Part shown: one piece after another, positions 32,441 through 40,175 of the stretch
Layout of the letters: each line of letters begins with the position of its first letter
How positions within the stretch are numbered: position 1 is the stretch's first letter
NCBI RefSeq assembly: GCF_029193575.1
Contig: NZ_JARGCS010000056.1
Span: forward strand, 372,001 to 436,000
Source: Pseudomonas entomophila
Lineage (GTDB): Bacteria > Pseudomonadota > Gammaproteobacteria > Pseudomonadales > Pseudomonadaceae
Direction: 5' to 3'
DNA length: 64,000 nucleotides
The notes under the pieces: generated by a model
The model's input: the letters and a program-made list of their open reading frames with translations, nothing else
Databases searched by the model: none
What the model was told of the DNA's origin: nothing
Made by a program: the position numbers and the translations under genes

Positions 32441-33374
32441 CCCGGACCTCCTTGTCCACGCGCTTGCTCAACACGAGATAGGTGGCGTGCGCCTGCCACC
32501 GGCCAGCGACGAACAGCCGCTGACGAATCTCCACCCGCTCCTCGTCGATGTTCGCCACCACGCCATCCTCACGCCCCAGCCGGTCGCCCTCACCCACCCG
32601 GTAAAGCCGCCCGGCGACACGCAGCAGGGCATGGTGTCGACCTTGGCGCGACAGGCTGCCAACCATTTCCAGCTGTTCCAACGGCACACCCGCCAGGCCT
32701 GCCGGGGCCCTCCGCGACGTCCACGGGGCGAAGGGGTCCAGGCGGGGCGGCTGCGGTGCAGCCCGCGCCTGCTCGTGCGCCAGCGAGGCTGGCGCCGGCA
32801 GCACCTCGCCCGCGTCGAACACCTGCACCTGCAGGTGCAGGCGCAGCAGCCCGGTCGCCTCGCCAACCTCGGCAAGTTGCAGGCTCGATACCTGCAATAC
32901 CCGCAGTTGCCCGAGCCATTCGTCCAGCCATAGGCGCAAGGCGGCATAACGACCCGTGACCTGCATCTGCAACGGCAGCCGGCGGTAGCCGTTCTCCGGC
33001 ACCTGGTCACCCACCTCGAACCGCTCGAACAGCAACCCATGCGCCCGCCCGGAGCTGGCCAGCTGGTCGAGCAACTCACTCATCCCGCCGCCCGCCGACA
33101 GGCGCCAGCGAGCGGCCCTCAATTGCCCCTCGGCGTTGACCAGAGCCTGCCGGGCAGGCTCCAGCGTTACCACCTGGTCCAGCATGGACTGGCGCGATCG
33201 CTCCAACTCGAGCGCTTGCAAGACGCCCTGTCGGTAGGCCTGGTGCACGCCCTGCAAACGCACCAGGTAACCGCCACCCAGCACCAGCAGCGTGGCCAAT
33301 AGCAATGCGCCCCATCGGTGATAACGGGAGCGCATGACCACCTCGCGCCAGTCAAACCATGCCGCGCCGTTCAC
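32361..33374 (-). CDS. pilP: PilO-PilP fusion, type IV pilus inner-membrane/periplasmic alignment protein
   Basis: A 337-residue protein. Residues 21-38 form a membrane helix, 42-90 a coiled coil, and 90-188 a PilO-like ferredoxin fold (LLDQLASSGRAHGLLFERFEVG). After a Pro/Ala linker, residues 212-300 match PilP: LDPFAPW, LEQLEMVGSL, HALLRVAGRLYRVGEGDRLG, with the PilP lipobox missing. Normally PilO and PilP are separate and bind each other to join PilMN to the PilQ secretin. The start (33374) overlaps the pilN stop by 4 nt; ATG 33335 is the alternative. Confidence 0.8.
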   Translation of the reverse strand: MNGAAWFDWREVVMRSRYHRWGALLLATLLVLGGGYLVRLQGVHQAYRQGVLQALELERSRQSMLDQVVTLEPARQALVNAEGQLRAARWRLSAGGGMSELLDQLASSGRAHGLLFERFEVGDQVPENGYRRLPLQMQVTGRYAALRLWLDEWLGQLRVLQVSSLQLAEVGEATGLLRLHLQVQVFDAGEVLPAPASLAHEQARAAPQPPRLDPFAPWTSRRAPAGLAGVPLEQLEMVGSLSRQGRHHALLRVAGRLYRVGEGDRLGREDGVVANIDEERVEIRQRLFVAGRWQAHATYLVLSKRVDKEVRDEQGAMLDGAAGDRPGDPGIGESVSG

Positions 33375-33910
33375 GACGGGGCCTTCATCAGGCGGGCGAG
33401 CAGCAGGAACGCATCACCCTCTGCCCCCCCTTCAACCTGCTTGAGCTCCAACACCGACAAGACATCGGAGTGCACCAGGTCGCGCATGAACTGCGCCAGG
33501 ACCGCCGGCGACGTGGCCAGGCCACTGATCGACAGGCGCTCGCCTTGCAGGTCCAGGCCGCGCAGGCGCATGCCTCCCGGCATCGCGCGTTCCAGCTCCG
33601 CGAGCAGCAGCGCCACCACGCCCTGGCTCGCCCCAAGCCCTGCCAATAGCGCCTGCTGGGCCTCCAGTGCCAGGCGCGATTCAGCGAGGCCTTGCAAGTG
33701 CTGGCGCTGGCTGTCCAGCGCCTGGAGTGCCGCCTGTTGCGCGACGCCGGCCCTGGCCTGTTGCTGCACACGCAGGTAGGCCAGGCGGTCGACCACCATG
33801 ACACCGACCAGCGCCAACACCAGGCAGCCGACCAACCTCTGGCAGAAGCGCCGGAGCGCACTCGCGCGCTGGCGCTCGCGCCAGGGCATCAGGTTCAGGC
33901 GCACGCTCAT
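33371..33910 (-). CDS. pilN: Type IV pilus biogenesis protein PilN
   Basis: A 179-residue inner-membrane protein. The conserved cytosolic tail LNLMPWRE (5-12), which docks on PilM, precedes a membrane helix (about 24-41), a coiled coil and a ferredoxin-like periplasmic fold ending LLLARLMKAPS. It forms part of the PilMNOP alignment complex. ATG 33910 overlaps the pilM stop by 4 nt; longer upstream frames overlap pilM and lack the PilN start motif. Confidence 0.88.
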   Translation of the reverse strand: MSVRLNLMPWRERQRASALRRFCQRLVGCLVLALVGVMVVDRLAYLRVQQQARAGVAQQAALQALDSQRQHLQGLAESRLALEAQQALLAGLGASQGVVALLLAELERAMPGGMRLRGLDLQGERLSISGLATSPAVLAQFMRDLVHSDVLSVLELKQVEGGAEGDAFLLLARLMKAPS

Positions 33911-34785
33911 CGCCCATCCCCCAACGCCAGGCCGCAGGCGAGCGCGAAGGCGCTGCCAGCCCTGGACAGCGCGGTGACGTCCTCCACGCCTCGCAGGTCG
34001 TAGCCGCTCAGCGGCTGAAAAACCTCGCACGCCATGCCCAGGCGATCCACCACCGCCTTGGCAGCTTGCGCTGAAGCCGCGGCGCCTGCGATCAACAGCG
34101 GGCCTTGACGCCAATTCCCGACACCGGCCAACCAGCGCTCGAGGCTGTCCAGACACAACCCGCCACCGCGTTGCTCACGACGCCAGGCAACACTGCCTTC
34201 GGGCCAGGCGTGCACGGTCATGCCGTCGGCTTCAAGTTGCAAGACGGTTTGCGTCCCCATCGGCAGGGCGCGATGCAGGGCCAGGCTGTCGACCTCGACC
34301 GCCAGCACCTCCAACCCCGCCGCATCGAACTGCTGGAGCAACGGCTCGAACTGGCTGTGCCGGCAAGCACCGACCAACACATCCAACGCGCCCGGCTGCC
34401 GAGGCGACGGCCCTATTACCTGAAAGTCGAGGGCCAGGTCCTCCAAAGGGAAGGGGAACAGCCGCTCCGCCTCCGCCAGCAGGTACGCCTCGCGTTCGTT
34501 CTCGGGCAACGCAGCGGGCATTGGGCAGCGCTTGCAGATCACCTGCGACCCGGGCAAGGCCACCGCCACCTGGCGTTGCCGACTGCCGCAACGGCGATGC
34601 GCCCGGCGCAGCGCCGCCACCAGCGGGTCGCCTGTCTCACCGGGCGCCGGGACAAGCGGCTCCAGCGCCCATGCCAACACGCGGCGACACCCTCGCGCCC
34701 GCTGCAGTTGAAGCATTCGAATGGAATCGGAGGTGATTTCCACCCCCAGGAGTGAACCGGCATCCGTGCCGAAGCGTCCAAGCAT
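33907..34785 (-). CDS. pilM: Type IV pilus biogenesis protein PilM (actin-like)
   Basis: A 292-residue cytosolic protein with the PilM/FtsA-like opening LLGVEITSDSIRMLQLQR and phosphate-binding blocks of the actin fold. It is shorter than the roughly 354-residue P. aeruginosa PilM. It binds the N-terminal tail of PilN and couples the cytosolic motors to the periplasmic complex. It is the first gene of the pilMN(OP)Q-aroKB-damX operon, and is divergent from mrcA with 166 bp between them, the standard Pseudomonas arrangement. Confidence 0.88.
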   Translation of the reverse strand: MLGRFGTDAGSLLGVEITSDSIRMLQLQRARGCRRVLAWALEPLVPAPGETGDPLVAALRRAHRRCGSRQRQVAVALPGSQVICKRCPMPAALPENEREAYLLAEAERLFPFPLEDLALDFQVIGPSPRQPGALDVLVGACRHSQFEPLLQQFDAAGLEVLAVEVDSLALHRALPMGTQTVLQLEADGMTVHAWPEGSVAWRREQRGGGLCLDSLERWLAGVGNWRQGPLLIAGAAASAQAAKAVVDRLGMACEVFQPLSGYDLRGVEDVTALSRAGSAFALACGLALGDGR

Positions 34786-34879
34786 CGCTGTTTCCCTTTT
34801 GCCTGCGGCGATCCCTCGCCGCCAGTGAATTCGAGGTGAGACCCCGCCCGGGCGGTCACCCGGCGAAGCGAAAAATGCT

Positions 34880-34885
34880 TATAAT
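34880..34885 (+). promoter_or_regulatory. -10 box for mrcA
   Basis: A perfect TATAAT lies 66 nt before the mrcA start in the divergent pilM/mrcA gap. No good -35 is found at 16-18 bp, so the box is read as a -10 with a weak or activator-dependent -35. Confidence 0.5.
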
Positions 34886-34951
34886 GCCCAGCGTTTTTCA
34901 GCCCGCCGGCCCCGCGCGCAACCCACTCCCCAACCTGGACACCCAAAAGCC

Positions 34952-37405
34952 TTGATACGCCTGCTGAAGTTCTTCTGGTGGTCTTTCGTCGCAGTCATCT
35001 GTGCGCTCGTACTCGGTGTGAGCGGTGCGTTTCTGTATCTTAGCCCCAGCCTGCCCTCGGTCGATTCGCTCAGAAGCATCCAGTTGCAGATACCGCTGAG
35101 GGTGTACAGCAGCGACGGCAAGCTGATTGCCGAGTTCGGCGAGATGCGGCGGTCTCCGATCCGTTTCGCGGAAATTCCCCCACAGTTCATCCAGGCGCTT
35201 CTGTCAGCAGAGGACGATAATTTCCTCAACCACTACGGGGTCGACCCGAGCAGCCTGATGCGTGCCGCGACCCAGTTGCTCAAGTCTGGTCATATCCAGA
35301 CCGGTGGCAGCACCATCACCATGCAGGTGGCGAAGAACTTCTTCCTGACCAGCGAGCGCAGCTTCTCGCGCAAGACCAACGAGATCCTCCTGGCCTTGCA
35401 GATCGAGCGCGAGCTGACCAAGGACGAGATCCTCGAGCTGTACGTCAACAAGATCTACCTGGGCAACCGCGCCTACGGCATCGACGCCGCCGCGCAGGTG
35501 TACTACGGCAAGTCGATCCGTGACGTGAGCCTGGCGCAGATGGCGATGATCGCCGGCCTGCCGAAGGCGCCGTCGCGCTTCAACCCGCTGGCCAACCCGG
35601 TGCGCGCCAAGGAGCGCCGCGACTGGATCCTCGGGCGCATGTACAAGCTGGGCAAGATCGACGAAGCCAGCTACCAAACCGCCCTGGCCGAGCCGCTGAA
35701 CGCCAGCTATCACGTGCCGGCGCCGGAAGTGAACGCCCCGTACGTGGCCGAGATGGCCCGCGCCGAGATGGTCGGGCGCTATGGCAGCGACGCCTACACC
35801 GAAGGCTTCCGGGTCACCACCACGGTGCCCAGCGACATGCAGGAGATGGCCAACAGCGCCGTGCTCAAGGGCCTCTCCGAATACGATGAACGCCACGGCT
35901 ACCGTGGTCCGGAATCGCGCCTGCCCGGCAAGACCCGCGCCGCCTGGCAGCAGGAACTCAGCAAGCAACGCCCCCTCGGCGGCCTGGAACCGGCCATCGT
36001 CACCCAGGTCGACAAGCATGGCCTGAAGGTACTGACACGTGGCGGCCAGGACGAGGACGTGGCCTGGGACACCATGAAGTGGGCGCGCCCGTTCATCAAC
36101 AGCAACGCCCAGGGCCGCTCGCCGACGTCGCCGGCCGACGTCGCCCAAGTCGGCGACCTGGTGCGCGTACAGCGCCTGGAAGACGGCAAGCTGAAGTTCA
36201 GCCAGGTGCCCGGGGCGCAGAGCGCGCTGGTCACCCTCGACCCTTACGACGGGGCAATCCGCGCACTGGTCGGCGGTTTCTCGTTCGAGCAGAGCAACTA
36301 CAACCGCGCCATGCAGGCCAAGCGCCAGCCGGGATCGAGCTTCAAGCCCTTCATCTATAGTGCCGCGCTGGACAGCGGCTACACCGCCTCCAGCCTGGTC
36401 AACGACGCGCCGATCGTGTTCGTCGACGAATACCTCGACAAGGTCTGGCGACCGAAGAACGACACCAACACCTTCCTCGGCCCGATCCGCATGCGCGAGG
36501 CGCTGTACAAGTCGCGAAACCTGGTGTCGATCCGCCTGCTGCAGGCGATGGGCGTGGACCGCACCATCGACTACATCGCCAAGTTCGGCTTCAACAAACA
36601 GGACCTGCCACGCAACCTGTCGCTGGCGCTGGGCACCGCTACCCTGACGCCGATGGAGATCGCCACCGGCTGGAGCACCTTCGCCAACGGGGGCTACAAG
36701 ATCGCCCCGTACCTGATCGAACGCATCGAGAGCCGCAACGGCGAAACGCTGTTCACCGCCAACCCGCCCCGCGCCACGCAAGGCAACCAGGACCAGGCGG
36801 GCCTCGCCGCGCCGGAGCAGCCGATCAGCACCGCTGCGCTGCCCGGCGAGGCACAACCGGCCTTTGGCCAGGCACCTGCCGTTGCGCAAGCCCCAGCAGT
36901 GGCCGAACGCATCATCGACGGGCGCACCACCTACATCCTCACCAGCATGCTGCAGGACGTGATCAAGCGCGGCACTGGCCGCCGCGCATTGGCCTTGGGC
37001 CGCGGCGACCTGGCGGGCAAGACCGGCACCACCAACGAATCGAAGGACGCCTGGTTCTCCGGCTACAACGCCGACTACGTGACCACCGTGTGGGTCGGCT
37101 TCGACCAGCCCGAGACCCTGGGTCGCCGTGAATACGGCGGCACTGCGGCACTGCCGATCTGGATGAACTTCATGGGGGCGGCACTCAAGGGCAAGCCCGA
37201 ACATGCACCGGCAGAGCCAGAAGGCATCCTCAGCCTGCGCGTCGACCCGGTCAGCGGCCGCGCCGCCACCCCGAGCACGCCGAATGCCTACTTCGAGCTG
37301 TTCAAGGCCGAGGACTCGCCGCCTTCGGTGGACGAACTGGGCAACGGTGCGGCACCGGGCAGCCCGCTGCCAGCGGATGAAGCGGCGCCGATAGACCTGT
37401 TCTAA
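34952..37405 (+). CDS. mrcA: Penicillin-binding protein 1A, bifunctional
   Basis: An 817-residue class A PBP. A cytosolic stub and membrane anchor (5-29) precede the GT51 glycosyltransferase domain (catalytic Glu in SAEDDNFLNHYGVD), an OB-like insert, and the transpeptidase domain with SxxK at 462-465 (SSFK), SRN and KTGT at 690-693. It polymerises and cross-links peptidoglycan in the periplasm. The start is a TTG (34952), the only one giving MIRLLKFFWWSFV; no ATG fits. It is divergent from pilM and followed by a strong terminator. Confidence 0.95.
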   Translation: MIRLLKFFWWSFVAVICALVLGVSGAFLYLSPSLPSVDSLRSIQLQIPLRVYSSDGKLIAEFGEMRRSPIRFAEIPPQFIQALLSAEDDNFLNHYGVDPSSLMRAATQLLKSGHIQTGGSTITMQVAKNFFLTSERSFSRKTNEILLALQIERELTKDEILELYVNKIYLGNRAYGIDAAAQVYYGKSIRDVSLAQMAMIAGLPKAPSRFNPLANPVRAKERRDWILGRMYKLGKIDEASYQTALAEPLNASYHVPAPEVNAPYVAEMARAEMVGRYGSDAYTEGFRVTTTVPSDMQEMANSAVLKGLSEYDERHGYRGPESRLPGKTRAAWQQELSKQRPLGGLEPAIVTQVDKHGLKVLTRGGQDEDVAWDTMKWARPFINSNAQGRSPTSPADVAQVGDLVRVQRLEDGKLKFSQVPGAQSALVTLDPYDGAIRALVGGFSFEQSNYNRAMQAKRQPGSSFKPFIYSAALDSGYTASSLVNDAPIVFVDEYLDKVWRPKNDTNTFLGPIRMREALYKSRNLVSIRLLQAMGVDRTIDYIAKFGFNKQDLPRNLSLALGTATLTPMEIATGWSTFANGGYKIAPYLIERIESRNGETLFTANPPRATQGNQDQAGLAAPEQPISTAALPGEAQPAFGQAPAVAQAPAVAERIIDGRTTYILTSMLQDVIKRGTGRRALALGRGDLAGKTGTTNESKDAWFSGYNADYVTTVWVGFDQPETLGRREYGGTAALPIWMNFMGAALKGKPEHAPAEPEGILSLRVDPVSGRAATPSTPNAYFELFKAEDSPPSVDELGNGAAPGSPLPADEAAPIDLF

Positions 37406-37458
37406 ACGCGAAGCGCGGCGGCCCCGCGATAGGGCCGGACAAACCACCACGACGACAC

Positions 37459-37494
37459 AAAAAAAGCCCCGGCTCTCACGAGCCGGGGCTTTTT
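37459..37494. terminator. Bidirectional terminator between mrcA and malic enzyme gene
   Basis: An 11-bp perfect stem (AGCCCCGGCTC/GAGCCGGGGCT) around TCAC, with A-tract on the left and T-tract on the right, so it can end transcripts from both convergent genes. Confidence 0.92.
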
Positions 37495-37509
37495 CATGAC
37501 GCTACGGCA

Positions 37510-38778
37510 TCAGCCGTTGAACACGTCATCCACGCTCTTGAGCGGGTAGTGCTTCGGATACGGCAGGGTGGCCACGCCGGATTCGATGGCGGCCTTGGCC
37601 ACGGCATCGGAAACCACGGTGATCAGGCGCGAATCCAGCGGCTTCGGAATGATGTACTCACGGCCGAACTCCAGTGCCTGCACGCCGTAGGCGTCGCAAA
37701 CTTCCTTCGGAACCGGCAGCTTGGCCAGGTCTTTCAGGGCGATGGCGGCGGCGATCTTCATCTCTTCGTTGATGCGCTTGGCACGGACGTCCAGGGCGCC
37801 ACGGAAGATGAACGGGAAGCCCAGCACGTTGTTGACCTGGTTCGGGTAGTCGGAACGACCGGTGGCCATGATCACGTCGCTGCGGGTGGCGTGGGCCAGC
37901 TCCGGCTTGATTTCTGGATCTGGGTTCGAGCAGGCGAACACGATCGGGTTGGCAGCCATCGACTTCAGGCCTTCCGCGCTCAGCAGGTTCGGGCCGGACA
38001 GGCCGACGAACACGTCAGCGCCTTCCAGGGCGTCGGCCAGGGTGCGCTTGTCGGTGGCGTGGGCGAACTGGGCCTTGTACTGGTTCAGGTCGTCGCGGCC
38101 AGCGTGGATCACGCCGGTGCGGTCGATCATGAAGATGTTCTCGACCTTGGCACCCATGCTCACCAGCAGCTTCATGCAGGAGATGGCGGCAGCGCCAGCG
38201 CCCAGGCAGACGATCTTCGCGTCTTCCAGGGTCTTGCCGGCGATTTCCAGGGCGTTGATCATGCCGGCCGCGGTGACGATCGCGGTGCCGTGCTGGTCAT
38301 CGTGGAAGACCGGGATGTCGCACTGCTCGATCAGGGCGCGTTCGATTTCGAAGCACTCTGGCGCCTTGATGTCCTCGAGGTTGATGCCACCGAAGGTGAT
38401 CGAGATACGGCGAACGGTGTCGATGAAGGCTTGAGGGCTCTCCGACTCGACTTCGATGTCGAACACGTCGACACCGGCGAAACGCTTGAACAGAACGCCC
38501 TTGCCTTCCATCACCGGCTTGGACGCCAGTGGGCCGAGGTCACCCAGACCGAGGATGGCGGTGCCATCGGAGATCACCGCGACCAGGTTGCCCTTGCCGG
38601 TGTATTTGTAGGCCAGCTCCGGGTCACGGCCGATTTCGCGCACGGGCTCGGCGACGCCTGGGCTGTAGGCCAGGGCGAGGTCGCGGGCGGTGGCGGTGGG
38701 CTTGGTGAGCTCGACGCTCAGTTTCCCCGGACGAGGTTGAGCGTGATAATCGAGAGCGGCGGTTTTCAGGTCTGACAT
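37510..38778 (-). CDS. maeB: NADP-dependent malic enzyme, short form
   Basis: A 422-residue malic enzyme. YSPGVAEP near residues 38-45, the catalytic Lys/Asp block with HDDQHGTAIV, and the NADP Rossmann fold CLGAGAAAIS are present. It decarboxylates malate to pyruvate and makes NADPH in the cytosol. E. coli MaeB (about 759 residues) has a C-terminal phosphotransacetylase-like regulatory domain that is absent here. ATG 38778 (MSDLKTAALDYH) is preferred over one three codons upstream. Confidence 0.92.
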   Translation of the reverse strand: MSDLKTAALDYHAQPRPGKLSVELTKPTATARDLALAYSPGVAEPVREIGRDPELAYKYTGKGNLVAVISDGTAILGLGDLGPLASKPVMEGKGVLFKRFAGVDVFDIEVESESPQAFIDTVRRISITFGGINLEDIKAPECFEIERALIEQCDIPVFHDDQHGTAIVTAAGMINALEIAGKTLEDAKIVCLGAGAAAISCMKLLVSMGAKVENIFMIDRTGVIHAGRDDLNQYKAQFAHATDKRTLADALEGADVFVGLSGPNLLSAEGLKSMAANPIVFACSNPDPEIKPELAHATRSDVIMATGRSDYPNQVNNVLGFPFIFRGALDVRAKRINEEMKIAAAIALKDLAKLPVPKEVCDAYGVQALEFGREYIIPKPLDSRLITVVSDAVAKAAIESGVATLPYPKHYPLKSVDDVFNG

Positions 38779-38817
38779 GATGGGCATTCCGCTGTTTACT
38801 GTTCTGACGGACCGCCG

Positions 38818-38846
38818 AGGATACGCAAAGAGCCGGGGGGCGACAA
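38818..38846 (-). promoter_or_regulatory. Sigma-70-like promoter of the malic enzyme gene
   Basis: On the - strand, TTGTCG (-35) and TATCCT (-10) are separated by 17 bp. The -10 lies 40 nt before the start ATG. The match is fair, not strong. Confidence 0.45.
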
Positions 38847-38957
38847 GACTGCCCGGTCACAAGTGTCAAGGCCTTTGGCCTACGACTTTACGCTACAACC
38901 CACGGGGCGCATGGCAATCAGTGTGTACAATCATGCGGCGGAATGTCTACAAGTTTT

Positions 38958-39779
38958 TCAGCCCTGGACCCTCTGCAGCATGCTCGGGTCGGTCAACGGC
39001 AATACCCAGCGGCGCTGCCCAGGCTTGAGGCCGCCCCTGCGGGAACGGTCCAGCACCCAACCGCGCGCCTCGACCGGGCGCCCCTTGAGGTTATCGAAGA
39101 AGCTCGCCGGAAAGTTGCGCCGCAGACGAGCGGGAACCTGCAGCACCACGGCGTCGTCCAGCTCCAGCCAGACCCCACCGCTGTTGCGCTCGATGGCGCG
39201 CACCGTGCCACCGACGACGGCGAAGCCCGAGCGCGCCACCTGCCCCGCGCGCAGCACCGGCGATTGCCGCCAAAGCCCGACGCGGGCCTGCCTGGCGGCC
39301 TGTTCGGCCTGCTGCTGGCAGCCGGCCAAGCGCACGTTGGGCGCCACGGCCACGCGGTAGCCCAGGCCTTCGCTGAGCAGTTGCGCTTCCAGATTGTCGC
39401 CGTTGCGCCCGTAGATATGCGCCAAGGTACGGCCGTACTTGTCTTTCGCTTCCACTCCCGGCACCAACCCGACACGTCCGTCGCTGGCCTTGACCAGCGC
39501 CTGCAAGCGGCGCCGGGCCGCCTCGGCGTAGGGCTCGCTGGGGCGCCCCTTGCGGCCGATCTCCGGGGCGTTGATGCCGATCATCCGCACGCTGCGGCCA
39601 TCGCTCAGGCGCAGGGTGTCGCCGTCGACCACCTGGCGTACCGCCACCGATTGGGCCGCGCCCGGCAGCGGACAGAAGGCCAGCGCCGGGAGGTGCCAGA
39701 GAGCGGCAATAAAAAAGGCGCCCACGAGGGGCGCCTTCTTTTGCCACACTGCGAAACCCGAGGGGCTCGCCGTGCGCAT
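38958..39779 (-). CDS. Exported SNase-like thermonuclease family protein
   Basis: A 273-residue protein with a staphylococcal-nuclease OB-fold: VVDGDTLRLSDG, then VRMIGINAPEIG with the catalytic Arg, and DKYGRTLAHIY. Signal peptide: positively charged QKK at 13-15, then a hydrophobic core to about residue 36. ATG 39779 is 3 nt from the rpmE stop. Codons 14-23 are the rpmE Rho-independent terminator read in frame, so expression by read-through must pass that hairpin. It probably cuts DNA or RNA outside the cytosol; a C-terminal extension of unknown role follows the nuclease domain. Confidence 0.8.
   Translation of the reverse strand: MRTASPSGFAVWQKKAPLVGAFFIAALWHLPALAFCPLPGAAQSVAVRQVVDGDTLRLSDGRSVRMIGINAPEIGRKGRPSEPYAEAARRRLQALVKASDGRVGLVPGVEAKDKYGRTLAHIYGRNGDNLEAQLLSEGLGYRVAVAPNVRLAGCQQQAEQAARQARVGLWRQSPVLRAGQVARSGFAVVGGTVRAIERNSGGVWLELDDAVVLQVPARLRRNFPASFFDNLKGRPVEARGWVLDRSRRGGLKPGQRRWVLPLTDPSMLQRVQG
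39711..39742 (-). terminator. rpmE Rho-independent terminator inside the nuclease gene
   Basis: On the - strand a stem AAGGCGCCC/GGGCGCCTT around a short TCGT loop is followed by a run of six T. It lies 40-71 nt beyond the rpmE stop and inside codons 14-23 of the SNase-like gene. Confidence 0.88.
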
Positions 39780-39781
39780 GA

Positions 39782-39997
39782 TTACTTCTTGGTACCGAAC
39801 ATACCGAAGCGATCGGCGAACTTCTGTACGCGACCACCGGTGTCCAGGACTTTCTGCTTGCCAGTGTAGAACGGGTGGCACTGGGAGCACACGTCGATCG
39901 CCAGCGGCTTGGCCAGGGTCGAACGGGTTTCGAATTTGCTGCCGCAGCTGCAGGTGACTGCAACTACTTCGTAGTTCGGATGAATATCTGCTTTCAT
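39782..39997 (-). CDS. rpmE: 50S ribosomal protein L31
   Basis: A 71-residue L31 of the zinc-binding (C+) type with Cys16, Cys18, Cys37 and Cys40 (CSCGSKF, CSQC). It is part of the large ribosomal subunit. ATG 39997 (MKADIHPNYEVV) is the family start; longer upstream frames are spurious. A promoter lies 70-97 nt upstream. It is followed at once by an SNase-like gene that starts before the rpmE terminator ends. Confidence 0.96.
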   Translation of the reverse strand: MKADIHPNYEVVAVTCSCGSKFETRSTLAKPLAIDVCSQCHPFYTGKQKVLDTGGRVQKFADRFGMFGTKK

Positions 39998-40066
39998 GGT
40001 CACTTCCTCGAGCTGCGTGCCGCCATCCAACACCATTGTTGAATACCGCACGTAAATAGGCGGCGA

Positions 40067-40094
40067 ATGATACCAGAGCCGCACGCCAGCGCAA
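40067..40094 (-). promoter_or_regulatory. Sigma-70-like promoter of rpmE
   Basis: On the - strand, TTGCGC (-35) and TATCAT (-10) are separated by 16 bp, and the -10 is 70 nt before the rpmE start. The priA gene starts divergently about 80 bp away. Confidence 0.55.
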
Positions 40095-40175
40095 GTTGTC
40101 GCTTGCACCGATGGTCGTCTGCTAGGCTCGCCGGAATTCGCAACAACCCCGAAATGCCTTTCAGAGACCTGCCGC

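Noticed and set aside
39711..39726. GTG inside the rpmE terminator as start of the nuclease
   Set aside because: It would remove the positively charged QKK that fits the n-region of a signal peptide, and has no ribosome-binding site; ATG 39779 gives a full signal peptide.
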